A stretch of DNA of 17,749 nt, taken from JANQRA01 sp035762545. Lineage in GTDB: Bacteria > Actinomycetota > Acidimicrobiia > Spongiisociales > ZC4RG35. Within the stretch, counting starts at the first letter, position 1; each line of letters starts with the position of its first letter. Location: contig DASTOM010000016.1 of the NCBI GenBank assembly GCA_035762545.1, forward strand, positions 1 through 17,749, given 5' to 3'. The notes under the pieces are model-generated. The model was not told where the DNA came from, ran no database searches, and worked only from the letters and a program-made list of their open reading frames with translations. The position numbers and the translations under genes were made by a program. Below are positions 6,730-14,006 of this stretch, one piece after another.

Positions 6730-7940
6730 AAATCGCTCCCATCGAAGAAATCGTCGCCGCGATCGGCAGGGGCGAGATGGTGATCATGGTCGACGACGAG
6801 GACCGGGAGAACGAAGGCGATCTCATAATCGCCGCCGAGGATGCCACTCCGGACAACATCGGTTTCATGCTCCGCCACACCAGCGGGATCATCTGTCTCC
6901 CAGTGATCGGTGAGCGCCTCGACGAGCTCGAACTGCCGATGATGGTGGCCAAGAACACCGACGTCCGCCGTACCGCCTTCACCATCTCGATCGACGCGGC
7001 GGAGGGAACCACCACAGGAATCTCCGCTGCAGACCGTTGTCGCACGATCCTGACAGTCATCGACCCGAACACGAAGCCCGCAGACCTGGCGCGGCCGGGG
7101 CACATGTACCCGTTGCGCTACGAGCCCGGTGGGGTACTGAAACGGGCCGGACACACCGAGGCCGCCGTCGACCTGGCGGAGTTGGCCGGCAAGTACCCCG
7201 CAGCCGTCCTCGCCGAGGTGATGAACGATGACGGGACGGTGGCCCGGCTCGGCGATCTGGAGACCTTCGCCAAGGAACACGGTCTCTTGATGGGGACGAT
7301 CGCAGACCTGATCGCATACCGCCGTCAATCGGAGAGGCTCATCGAGAGGGTGGTCGAAGCCCGCATCCCGACCCGGCATGGCGAGTTCGCCGCGATCGGA
7401 TATCGGTCGACCGTCGACGACCGCCAGCACATCGCCCTGGTTCGCGGTGACATCGGTGACGGTGAGGGTGTGATGGTTCGGGTCCACTCCGAGTGCCTGA
7501 CCGGCGACGTCTTCAAGAGTCTTCGATGTGACTGTGGCGAGCAGCTCGACCGCGCCCTCGAGATGATCGCCGAGGAGGGCAGGGGAGTGGTCCTCTACAT
7601 CAGGGGTCACGAGGGACGGGGCATCGGTCTGCTGCACAAGCTCGCCGCGTATCGGCTCCAGGACGAAGGGCTCGATACGGTCGACGCCAATGTCCATCTC
7701 GGGCTCCCGGTGGACAACAGGGACTACGGCGTCGGCTCCCAGATCCTCTACGACCTCGGTGTTCGCTCCATGCGGCTTCTCACCAACAACCCAGTCAAGC
7801 GGGCCGCCATCGAGGGGTACGGGCTCTCGATCCTGGAGCGCCTTCCGATTTCCCTCCCGGCCAACGACGAGAACCGCGATTACCTGAGGGCAAAGGCCGA
7901 GCGGCTCGGCCATGTCTTCGAGTCCGAAAGCGAAGCGTGA
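6726..7940 (+). CDS. ribBA: bifunctional 3,4-dihydroxy-2-butanone 4-phosphate synthase / GTP cyclohydrolase II
   Basis: Supplies both precursors of riboflavin. The N-terminal half (about 1-200) makes dihydroxybutanone phosphate from ribulose 5-phosphate, with the acidic loop DDEDRENEGDL (23-33), RHTSG, and the GGVLKRAGHTEA segment (135-146). The C-terminal half (about 205-404) opens the GTP ring: zinc ligands C257, C268 and C270 in SECLTGDVF...LRCDCG, then YIRGHEGRGIGL, AYRLQDEGLDT, DNRDYGVG and LLTNNPVKRA. These variants match actinobacterial RibBA. The start overlaps ribE by 4 nt (ATGA) and the end overlaps ribH by 4 nt (GTGA), giving tight translational coupling. Length (404) is normal, and all recognisable catalytic residues are present in both halves. 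Confidence 0.96.
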   Translation: MKIAPIEEIVAAIGRGEMVIMVDDEDRENEGDLIIAAEDATPDNIGFMLRHTSGIICLPVIGERLDELELPMMVAKNTDVRRTAFTISIDAAEGTTTGISAADRCRTILTVIDPNTKPADLARPGHMYPLRYEPGGVLKRAGHTEAAVDLAELAGKYPAAVLAEVMNDDGTVARLGDLETFAKEHGLLMGTIADLIAYRRQSERLIERVVEARIPTRHGEFAAIGYRSTVDDRQHIALVRGDIGDGEGVMVRVHSECLTGDVFKSLRCDCGEQLDRALEMIAEEGRGVVLYIRGHEGRGIGLLHKLAAYRLQDEGLDTVDANVHLGLPVDNRDYGVGSQILYDLGVRSMRLLTNNPVKRAAIEGYGLSILERLPISLPANDENRDYLRAKAERLGHVFESESEA

Positions 7941-8401
7941 CCGAGATCGTCGAGGGCAGTCTGGAAGGCTCCGGCCTCCACATCGGCATCGTGGCGGCAC
8001 AGTGGAATCAGGCGATCACCGATCGGCTCCTCGAGGGGGCCCTCATCCGGGCCGAGGAGTTGGGTGTCTCCAAGGTCACTGCGATGAGAGTCCCCGGTGC
8101 CCTGGAGCTTCCGGTTGCTGCCCAACGTCTGGCCCAGATCGGATGTGACGCAGTGGTGGCCATCGGAACGGTAGTCAAGGGAGAGACCGACCACTACGAC
8201 ATCGTCGTCAACGAGTCGGCCCGGGGAATCAACCTGGTCGCACTCGAGACCGGCGTCCCGATCACCAACGCGATCCTGGCCGTGCACGACTACTCACATG
8301 CCGTTGATCGGGCCGGAATCGGGGATTCGAACAAAGGACACGAGGCTGTCGAGGCGGCTGTCATCACTGCAAACGCCCTCCGCCGAGTAGGCGGCACGTG
8401 A
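7937..8401 (+). CDS. ribH: 6,7-dimethyl-8-ribityllumazine synthase
   Basis: Condenses dihydroxybutanone phosphate (from RibBA) with the diaminopyrimidine made by RibD. The protein usually assembles as pentamers or a 60-mer capsid. Motifs visible in the 154 residues are AQWN near 21-24 (aromatic-binding), VPGALELP (52-59), GTVVKGETDHYD (77-88) with the catalytic His at 86, and DRAGIGDSNKGHEA (124-137) with the phosphate-contacting Arg. The stretch NAILAVHDYSHAV replaces the more usual thr/asn-rich segment before EQA, an unremarkable variation. The start is a GTG overlapping ribBA by 4 nt. It is the last gene of the rib run; the next transcription unit starts at a promoter 11 nt downstream. Confidence 0.95.
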   Translation: MTEIVEGSLEGSGLHIGIVAAQWNQAITDRLLEGALIRAEELGVSKVTAMRVPGALELPVAAQRLAQIGCDAVVAIGTVVKGETDHYDIVVNESARGINLVALETGVPITNAILAVHDYSHAVDRAGIGDSNKGHEAVEAAVITANALRRVGGT

Positions 8402-8412
8402 TGGTTTCGATA

Positions 8413-8440
8413 TTGGCTGACACGGGGACACTGGTATCCT
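8413..8440 (+). promoter_or_regulatory. sigma70-type promoter of the infC operon
   Basis: TTGGCT (8413-8418), a 16-nt spacer, then TATCCT (8435-8440) preceded by TGG, giving an extended -10 element. The -10 is a good match to actinobacterial TANNNT. It lies just after ribH and would start RNA near 8447, leaving a leader of about 240 nt before the infC start. I find no better promoter before infC. Confidence 0.65.
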
Positions 8441-8465
8441 GACAGCCACAATCGATAGCAAGAGC

Positions 8466-8480
8466 GGAGGTGCTGCCTCC
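8466..8480 (+). promoter_or_regulatory. leader hairpin that can pair with the infC terminator arm
   Basis: GGAGG and CCTCC form a perfect 5-bp stem around the loop TGCTG. Within it, TGCTGCC (8471-8477) is exactly complementary to GGCAGCA (8570-8576), the beginning of the terminator's 5' arm. The two structures exclude one another, as expected for an antiterminator switch. A second hairpin lies between them: ACCA and CAG (8515-8522, one bulged A) pair with CTG and TGGT (8527-8533). The pairing is visible; the regulatory role is inferred. Confidence 0.4.
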
Positions 8481-8570
8481 CCACCCGGCCACACCCGAGC
8501 TCCACGAGGATCTCACCAACAGTGCGCTGTGGTCACCAAGAGGATAGATCCAAGCGATCCTGATCCTTTG

Positions 8571-8598
8571 GCAGCAGGTTTCCGCCTGCTGCTTTTTT
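8571..8598 (+). terminator. intrinsic terminator in the infC leader, probable attenuator
   Basis: GCAGCAGG (8571-8578) pairs perfectly with CCTGCTGC (8585-8592) around a 6-nt loop and is followed at once by six T residues (8593-8598), a textbook rho-independent terminator. It lies downstream of the infC promoter and 85 nt upstream of the infC start, so it would stop transcription before the gene. It could also end read-through from ribH. In other bacteria infC-rpmI-rplT leaders are controlled by L20 binding, which makes attenuation here plausible. Confidence 0.8.
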
Positions 8599-8670
8599 CA
8601 TGGCGCAACGGTCCCCGACCCGATCGTCGTGGATGGTTGTCGAACGAAGACGCAGAAATGGCTGCAAAAC

Positions 8671-8677
8671 AGGAGGT
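8671..8677 (+). promoter_or_regulatory. ribosome binding site that sets the infC start at ATT
   Basis: AGGAGGT, a perfect Shine-Dalgarno core, is followed by 6 nt and then ATT at 8684. There is no in-frame ATG, GTG or TTG at suitable spacing. The site therefore argues for an AUU start codon for IF3. Confidence 0.7.
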
Positions 8678-8683
8678 ACCAGA

Positions 8684-9241
8684 ATTCCAGAGTTGCGCGT
8701 GAATGGAGCGATCCGGGCAAAAGAAGTGCTCGTGGTCGCCCCCGATGGAGAGCAAATCGGAGTCAAGAAGATAAACGAGGCCCTGTGGCTCGCCGAGCAA
8801 CTCGACCTGGACCTGGTCGAAGTGGCTCCCAACGCCCGGCCCCCGGTTTGCCGACTGATGGACTACGGACGGTACAAGTACGAACAGTCCGTCAAACAGC
8901 GTGAGGCTCGGAAGAAGCAGACCCGGACCACGATCAAAGAGCTCCGGATGCGCGTCCGGATCGGAGAGCACGACTTCGACATCACCCGTCGCAAGACTCA
9001 GGACTTCCTTCTGGACCACGACAAGGTGAAGGTCACGATCCGATTCAGGGGGCGTGAGAGAGAGCGGCCCGAGTTCGGTCGTGATCTCATGAATCGCCTC
9101 GCCGAGGAGGTGGCCGAGTACGGCACCGTCGAGCAAGCTCCGAAGATCGAAGGTGGGTCGATGACCATGGTGCTGGCGCCAACCAGACAAGCCAGACGTT
9201 CGAGCGACAGCCAGAAACAGCAGCACGACGAAGAGGAATAG
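8684..9241 (+). CDS. infC: translation initiation factor IF-3 (apparent AUU start)
   Basis: IF3 binds the 30S subunit, prevents premature joining of 50S and checks the start codon and initiator tRNA. From ATT the protein has 185 residues, the usual family size. The N-terminal domain begins PELRVNGAIRAKEVLVV and contains DLDLVEVAPNARPPVCRLMDYG, the family signature; a lysine-rich linker (REARKKQTRTTIKELR) leads to the C-terminal domain with DKVKVTIRFRGRE and a charged tail. An ATG-initiated extension to 8600 is possible in frame, but those 28 residues (rich in Arg and Ser) do not resemble IF3 and start at the terminator. The perfect ribosome binding site points to ATT. E. coli infC also starts at AUU, which makes its translation sensitive to IF3 itself. 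It is followed by rpmI after 9 nt. Confidence 0.93.
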   Translation: MPELRVNGAIRAKEVLVVAPDGEQIGVKKINEALWLAEQLDLDLVEVAPNARPPVCRLMDYGRYKYEQSVKQREARKKQTRTTIKELRMRVRIGEHDFDITRRKTQDFLLDHDKVKVTIRFRGRERERPEFGRDLMNRLAEEVAEYGTVEQAPKIEGGSMTMVLAPTRQARRSSDSQKQQHDEEE

Positions 9242-9250
9242 GAGGTCGCT

Positions 9251-9445
9251 GTGCCCAAAATGAAGACCCACAGCGGTGCCAAGAAGCGAATCAAGGTCAC
9301 CGGCTCCGGCAAGTACATGCGCCGGCAGTCGGGTCGTGGGCATCTCAAGCTGGCCAAAGGCAAGTCGACTTTCCGTCGTCGCAAGGGCGAGGTCGAGCTC
9401 GCACCGGGCGACGCCAAGGTCATCAAGAAGCAGCTCGGTCGCTAG
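9251..9445 (+). CDS. rpmI: 50S ribosomal protein bL35
   Basis: A 64-residue basic protein of the large ribosomal subunit. The typical start PKMKTHSGAKKRIKVTGSGK and the later HLKLAKGKSTFRRRKG are both clear. The start is GTG, preceded by GGAGGT (9241-9246) which begins at the last base of the infC stop. It lies in the conserved infC-rpmI-rplT order found across bacteria, so expression should be coupled to IF3 and bL20. Nothing is unusual about length or sequence. Confidence 0.96.
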   Translation: MPKMKTHSGAKKRIKVTGSGKYMRRQSGRGHLKLAKGKSTFRRRKGEVELAPGDAKVIKKQLGR

Positions 9446-9457
9446 GAGGCACCTGAA

Positions 9458-9808
9458 ATGGCACGTGTCAAGCGCGCGGTTCACGCGAAGAAGTCACACA
9501 AGAAGGTCCTCGATCGGGCCAAGGGCTACAAGGGAGCTCGGAGCCGTCGGTTCCGGACCGCAAACGAACAGGTCATGCATGCGATGCAGGACTCCTACCG
9601 GGATCGTCGCTCCCGCAAGCGCGACTTCCGGAAGCTGTGGATCGCCCGCATCAACGCCGCAGCCCGGCAGAACGGGACCACTTACAGCCAGTTCATCGCC
9701 GGCCTGAAGGCCGCGGAGATCGAGGTGGACCGCAAGATGCTGGCCGAGATGGCGGTCAACGACCCTGACGCCTTCGCCCAGCTCGTCGAGGTCGCCAAGA
9801 GCAACTGA
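9458..9808 (+). CDS. rplT: 50S ribosomal protein bL20
   Basis: A 116-residue protein that binds 23S rRNA and is needed early in large-subunit assembly. The long basic N-terminal extension (MARVKRAVHAKKSHKKVLDR) and the globular part (RDFRKLWIARINAAARQNG, SQFIAGLKAAEI) match the family. AGGAGG overlapping the rpmI stop (9444-9449) lies 8 nt before the ATG. In E. coli and Bacillus L20 represses its own operon by binding the mRNA leader; the attenuator upstream of infC here could serve such feedback, but the binding site cannot be proven from sequence. Confidence 0.96.
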   Translation: MARVKRAVHAKKSHKKVLDRAKGYKGARSRRFRTANEQVMHAMQDSYRDRRSRKRDFRKLWIARINAAARQNGTTYSQFIAGLKAAEIEVDRKMLAEMAVNDPDAFAQLVEVAKSN

Positions 9809-9827
9809 CCGACAACCTCTATCGACA

Positions 9828-10559
9828 ATGGAGCCGGTCCGCACCCATCGCGCCAAGTCTGTGGTGGAGGCGGCCCGGCTCCACCGCGCCCGGGACCGCA
9901 GGGAGAGGGGACTGACACTCGTCGAAGGGCCCGATCTCGTCGCTGATGTCATCGCTGCCGGAGCGGAAGTGGTCGAGATCTTCTCGATCGACCCGCGGCC
10001 GGGCACCGGGGACCTGGCAGTCGACCACAGGGCCCTCGAGCGCCTCGCTGGAACCAAGTCCCCAAGGGGCCCGGTCGCCGTCGTGCAGATCCCAACTGAG
10101 TGGCTGGACCGCGAGCGAAACCTTCTCGTCTCGGCCGGTGTCTCCGACCCGGGGAACGTCGGCACGATGATTCGGACCGCCGCCGCCTTCGGATGGGGGT
10201 TTGCCTACGCCGACGGGTCAGCGGATCCCTGGTCCCCGAAGACGATCCGTGCCGGAGGCGGTGGACAGTTCCAAACCCCGGTGGCCCGAATCGGGTCTAT
10301 CGCGGCTCTGGGAGAGTGGGCCACGGTCGCAACGGTGGTCACCGGGGGAGAGCCTCTTCGCAGCGTCGATCGGCGGCCGGTCGCCCTGCTCATCGGGGAA
10401 GAAGCACACGGGCTCGACGACACCATCGCAGATGCCGCCGACTACCGGGTGACGATTCCGACTCCCGGACCGACGGAGAGCCTCAACGCCGCAGTAGCCG
10501 CCGCCATCGCCATCTATGAGCTGAGTGACGGTTCCGGTGAAGACGTTGCCGGGGTCTAA
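9828..10559 (+). CDS. TrmH/SpoU-family RNA 2'-O-ribose methyltransferase
   Basis: A 243-residue SPOUT-class enzyme predicted to transfer a methyl group from S-adenosylmethionine to a ribose 2'-OH in rRNA or tRNA. A small N-terminal RNA-binding region (about 1-90, including LVEGPDLVADVIAAG) precedes the knotted catalytic domain. Motif 1 is SDPGNVGTMIRTAAAFG (N110, R116), motif 2 is IGEEAHGLD (189-197), and motif 3 is PGPTESLNAAVAAAI with N220. A Gly-rich RAGGGGQF replaces the more common RAS-GA-F segment. The target cannot be told from sequence; location after rplT favours 23S rRNA. The ATG has no Shine-Dalgarno sequence. It lies 19 nt after rplT and just before pheS, an order commonly seen in actinobacteria and firmicutes. 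Confidence 0.88.
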   Translation: MEPVRTHRAKSVVEAARLHRARDRRERGLTLVEGPDLVADVIAAGAEVVEIFSIDPRPGTGDLAVDHRALERLAGTKSPRGPVAVVQIPTEWLDRERNLLVSAGVSDPGNVGTMIRTAAAFGWGFAYADGSADPWSPKTIRAGGGGQFQTPVARIGSIAALGEWATVATVVTGGEPLRSVDRRPVALLIGEEAHGLDDTIADAADYRVTIPTPGPTESLNAAVAAAIAIYELSDGSGEDVAGV

Positions 10560-10572
10560 CCTGCCGCTCGAC

Positions 10573-11619
10573 GTGGATCCCATCGCCACCCTGGATCAAG
10601 CAATCGCAGACGCGCCCTCGGCACTCGAGGGTGTGGAGTCGCTCGATCAACTCGAGACCGTAGAGGCGGCCCTCCTCGGCAAGGACTCCGCCGTAGGCGC
10701 GGTTCGTCGGTCCATGGGGCGTCTGGACAACGAGTCCAAGCCCAGAGTCGGGGCCAAACTCAACGAGGCTACGGGCAAGATCCAGGCCTTGTTGGCGTCA
10801 CGGCGGGAGGCGCTCGAAGCCGTGGCCGAGGAGCAGCGTCTCAGGGGCGAAGCCATCGATGTCACCGTCGGTGCCATCTCACTTCCGAGCGGGAAGCTGC
10901 ATGTGGTCCAGCGGACCATCGACGAGATCATCGACATCTTCATCGGTCTCGGCTACCAGGTCGCGTCCGGTCCCGAGGCAGATCTCGCCTACTACAACTT
11001 CGACGCCCTCAACACTCCACCGACCCATCCTTCCCGTTGGGAATCGGACACCATGTATCTGGACTGGGGGGCTCCTGAAGACGAAGTGCTCCTGAGGACA
11101 CATACGTCACCGGTCCAGGCACGCTGGATGGAGACCCACGACCCGCCGGTCTACATCGTCGTGCCCGGGAGGGCCTACCGGAAGGACACGATCGACGCCA
11201 CCCATCTGCCCGTCTTCTTCCAGATCGAAGGTCTCGCCGTCGATGAGAACATCCAGTTCGGCGATCTGAAAGGGACGCTCCTCCACTTCGCCAAGGAGTT
11301 CTTCGGCCCTCAAAGCGAGGTCCGCCTCCGCCCACACTTCTTCCCGTTCACCGAACCCTCCGCAGAACTCGACATCTCATGTTTCGCCTGTGACGGAGGT
11401 CAGCCGGGCTGCAGGGTTTGTGGGGGCGCTGGCTGGCTGGAACTGCTCGGATGCGGCATGGTCGACCCGCATGTCCTGGAGGCCGCCGGTTATGACTCGA
11501 CCCGATACAGCGGGTTCGCCTTCGGGATGGGCCCGGAGCGCATCGCCATGGTCCGCCACGGCATCGACTCGTTGCGTCACTTCATAGACAACGACTTGCG
11601 GTTTCTCAGGCAGTTTTGA
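10573..11619 (+). CDS. pheS: phenylalanyl-tRNA synthetase alpha subunit
   Basis: Catalytic subunit of the heterotetrameric class II enzyme that charges tRNA(Phe). The N-terminal coiled coil (LDQAIADAPSALEGV onward) binds tRNA. Motif 2 lies in GRAYRKDTIDATHLPVFFQ, followed by QIEGLAVDENI, and motif 3 is FGMGPERIAMVRHGI near the C-terminus. A four-cysteine knuckle (CFAC and CRVC) precedes GWLELLGCGMVDP, a variant seen in many bacterial PheS. The frame is open back to a GTG at 10525 overlapping the previous gene by 35 nt. I chose the GTG at 10573 because the peptide then starts MDPIATLDQAIA, in line with family N-termini (about 348 residues). Neither start has a good ribosome binding site, so 10525 remains possible. 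The stop overlaps pheT by one base. Confidence 0.94.
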   Translation: MDPIATLDQAIADAPSALEGVESLDQLETVEAALLGKDSAVGAVRRSMGRLDNESKPRVGAKLNEATGKIQALLASRREALEAVAEEQRLRGEAIDVTVGAISLPSGKLHVVQRTIDEIIDIFIGLGYQVASGPEADLAYYNFDALNTPPTHPSRWESDTMYLDWGAPEDEVLLRTHTSPVQARWMETHDPPVYIVVPGRAYRKDTIDATHLPVFFQIEGLAVDENIQFGDLKGTLLHFAKEFFGPQSEVRLRPHFFPFTEPSAELDISCFACDGGQPGCRVCGGAGWLELLGCGMVDPHVLEAAGYDSTRYSGFAFGMGPERIAMVRHGIDSLRHFIDNDLRFLRQF

Positions 11620-14006
11620 TGAGAGTTCCGCTTCGTTGGCTCCAGGAGTTCATCGATCTGCCCACGACGGATGTCGACGAGATCGCCTACGCCTTCGACA
11701 TGCTCGGTCACACGGTCGAAGGCATCGAGAGGCTCGACGTCGGTTGGACCGAGGTCTATGTGGGCAAGGTGCTCGAGATCGCTCCCCATCCCGACGCCGA
11801 CAAGATCCGGGTATGTCTGGTCGACAGTGGCCAGGGGGCAACTCAGATCATCTGCGGGGCCTGGAACTTCGGCGAGGGCGCCACTGTCGCCGTGGCTCGA
11901 CCCGGGGCCGTCCTGCCCGGTGACTTCGAGATCGGCCAGCGGACAATCAGAGGCATCGAGTCGAATGGGATGATCTGTTCAGAGAAGGAACTAGGGCTCG
12001 GGGACGACCACGCCGGGATATTGGTCCTGGAGGGCAACCAACCGATCGGGTCGCCTTTCGCGGATCACGTGGAGCTTCCCGACGTCGTATTCGAACTCGA
12101 CGTGACTCCCAACCGGCCCGATGCCCTGTCTCTCGTCGGAATCGCCCGTGACGTGGCAGCATGGTTCGACATCGAGTATCACGTTCCGCCTGTGGACCTG
12201 GTGACGGTTCCAGGGCAGACAGCGATCTCGGTCGAGATCGACGACCCGGTCGGTTGCCGACGATTCACGGCCCGGGAGATTCGAGGCGTGACCGTCGGCC
12301 GATCTCCCCTCTGGATGAGGCACCGACTCCAGAAGATGGGCACCCGTTCGATCTCCAACGTGGTCGACGTCACCAACTACGTCATGTTCGAGTTGGGACA
12401 CCCGTTGCATGCATTCGACGCCGACCGCGTCGAGGGAGACCGTCTCGTCGTGAGACGAGCTTCTCCAGGCGAATCACTCGAGACACTCGATCACGTCAAA
12501 CGCCAACTGAGCACCGATGACCTGATCATCTACGACGAGGGAGGCCCAACCTCGATGTCGGGGACCATGGGTGGCTTCCGCAGCGAAGTCTCCGATGAGA
12601 CCTCACGGGTCATCATGGAAGCCGCATCCTGGGACCCGCCGACGATCATGCACATGTGGAGACGTCACGACCTTCGCTCCGAGGCAGCCACTCGCTTCGA
12701 ACGGGGCGTGGATCCCGACCTCGCCGACATCGCCAACCAACGCGCCAGCGCCATGGTGCAGATGATCGGTGGGGGTGAGGTGCTCGAGGGGAGTGTGGAC
12801 GTCGTCACGATCGAATCCTCTCCTTGGATCGTCGAGCTTCCATTGTCAGAGCCTGAACGCATTCTCGGCCCAGGATTCGACGAGGAGCACGTGACCGACA
12901 TCCTGGAACGGCTCGAGCTCGAAGTCGAATCTGGCGACCCTCTCAGGGTCACGGTCCCGACATTCCGCCCCGACCTCACCCGGCCGGCCGACCTCGTCGA
13001 AGAGGTGGCTCGCGTCCATGGGTTCGACAAGTTCGAAGCGACACTCCCAACGGGGCCCGCCGGAGGCCTGAGCCCCGAGCAGAGACGCCTCCGTCAACTC
13101 CACGCCGGGCTCGTCGGCATCGGCATCAGCCAGGCGATCAATCTCCCCTTTGTCAGCCTCGACGACCTCGCCGCACTGGGGTTGGACTATGAGAGCTCCG
13201 GGCTGCTCACAGTGAAGAACCCCCTCCGGGATGAGGAGAGCAAGCTGAGGCCGACCCTCCTGCCCGGACTGCTGGGCAACCTCCGTTACAACCGCTCTCA
13301 CGGCACGACCTCCGTTGGCCTGTTCGAGACAGGGACGGTCTTCTTCTCCACCCCGGATGTCACCGATCCGCGGCTTCCCGAACAGTTCGACCGACTCGCC
13401 TGGGCCATCGTCGGTGAGGTCGGTAATTCCGCAGCCGGAGGAGGGGCGGCTTTAGCCGATGGCCTCTTCTCGATAGCCGTCTGGGAAAGACTCTCTCAGG
13501 TGCTCGAACTCGAGAGCCGGCTCGAGGCGGGAAACCATCCAGCCTTCCATCCCGGCCGATGTGCCACCGTGACCGTCGGCGATCTGACCATAGGACACGT
13601 GGGAGAACTCTCTCCGCGGGCCGCTCGGGCCTTCGACATCGACGCCAGAGTGGCGGTGGCGGAGCTCGATCTCGAGCCCTTGTTGGCGCCTGTGGACCCG
13701 GTGCAGGCACACAGCCCTTCTCCATATCCTCACGTCGACTTCGATCTCAGCTTCCTCGTGCCCGTGACGACAACCGCCGGAGAGCTCATCGCGGTGACGA
13801 CTTCCGCGGCGGATGGACTCGTCGAGTCGGCTCGGGTTTTCGATGAGTACCGGGGTGAGTCGTTGGGGGAAGGCAGCAAAGCCCTCGCCATCACCTATCG
13901 GATCCGCTCCCCGGAACGTACGCTCGATCAAAAGGAGATCGGTTCGATCCGCCAGTCGATGATCGAAGCTGCGAAAGGGGCTGGAGCTCGGTTGCGGGGA
14001 GCTTGA
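11619..14006 (+). CDS. pheT: phenylalanyl-tRNA synthetase beta subunit
   Basis: Large subunit of the PheRS heterotetramer; it positions tRNA and edits tyrosine wrongly attached to tRNA(Phe). The 795 residues run MRVPLRWLQEFIDL, then an EMAP-like tRNA-binding OB fold (about 43-150, with HPDADKIRVC), the B3/4 editing region (about 205-385, including VVDVTNYVMFELGHPLHAFD), the B5 DNA-binding-like domain (about 405-480, ending EEVARVHGFDKF), a catalytic-like core, and a C-terminal anticodon-binding FDX-ACB domain (from about 700, YPHVDFDLSFLVPV). The frame includes a TTG one codon earlier, but ATG in the TGATG overlap with pheS is the better start. All domains are present and the length is normal. 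It also shares one base with the glycosylase gene that follows. Confidence 0.96.
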   Translation: MRVPLRWLQEFIDLPTTDVDEIAYAFDMLGHTVEGIERLDVGWTEVYVGKVLEIAPHPDADKIRVCLVDSGQGATQIICGAWNFGEGATVAVARPGAVLPGDFEIGQRTIRGIESNGMICSEKELGLGDDHAGILVLEGNQPIGSPFADHVELPDVVFELDVTPNRPDALSLVGIARDVAAWFDIEYHVPPVDLVTVPGQTAISVEIDDPVGCRRFTAREIRGVTVGRSPLWMRHRLQKMGTRSISNVVDVTNYVMFELGHPLHAFDADRVEGDRLVVRRASPGESLETLDHVKRQLSTDDLIIYDEGGPTSMSGTMGGFRSEVSDETSRVIMEAASWDPPTIMHMWRRHDLRSEAATRFERGVDPDLADIANQRASAMVQMIGGGEVLEGSVDVVTIESSPWIVELPLSEPERILGPGFDEEHVTDILERLELEVESGDPLRVTVPTFRPDLTRPADLVEEVARVHGFDKFEATLPTGPAGGLSPEQRRLRQLHAGLVGIGISQAINLPFVSLDDLAALGLDYESSGLLTVKNPLRDEESKLRPTLLPGLLGNLRYNRSHGTTSVGLFETGTVFFSTPDVTDPRLPEQFDRLAWAIVGEVGNSAAGGGAALADGLFSIAVWERLSQVLELESRLEAGNHPAFHPGRCATVTVGDLTIGHVGELSPRAARAFDIDARVAVAELDLEPLLAPVDPVQAHSPSPYPHVDFDLSFLVPVTTTAGELIAVTTSAADGLVESARVFDEYRGESLGEGSKALAITYRIRSPERTLDQKEIGSIRQSMIEAAKGAGARLRGA

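Noticed and set aside
6621..8000. 459-codon antisense frame opposite ribBA
   Set aside because: It is an antisense shadow of a clearly conserved gene; high GC content gives long open frames on the opposite strand and it has no recognisable domain.
8470..8547. 25-codon frame starting GTG in the infC leader, a possible leader peptide
   Set aside because: There is no ribosome binding site before it, the GTG lies inside the GGAGG hairpin, and the peptide has no telling run of one amino acid.
8600..8683. N-terminal extension of IF3 from the ATG at 8600
   Set aside because: The 28 extra residues do not resemble IF3, the ATG follows the terminator T tract directly without a ribosome binding site, and a perfect site lies before ATT at 8684.
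8658..8702. 14-codon ATG frame overlapping the infC start region
   Set aside because: It has no upstream ribosome binding site and is most simply chance; the AGGAGGT inside it serves the infC ATT start.
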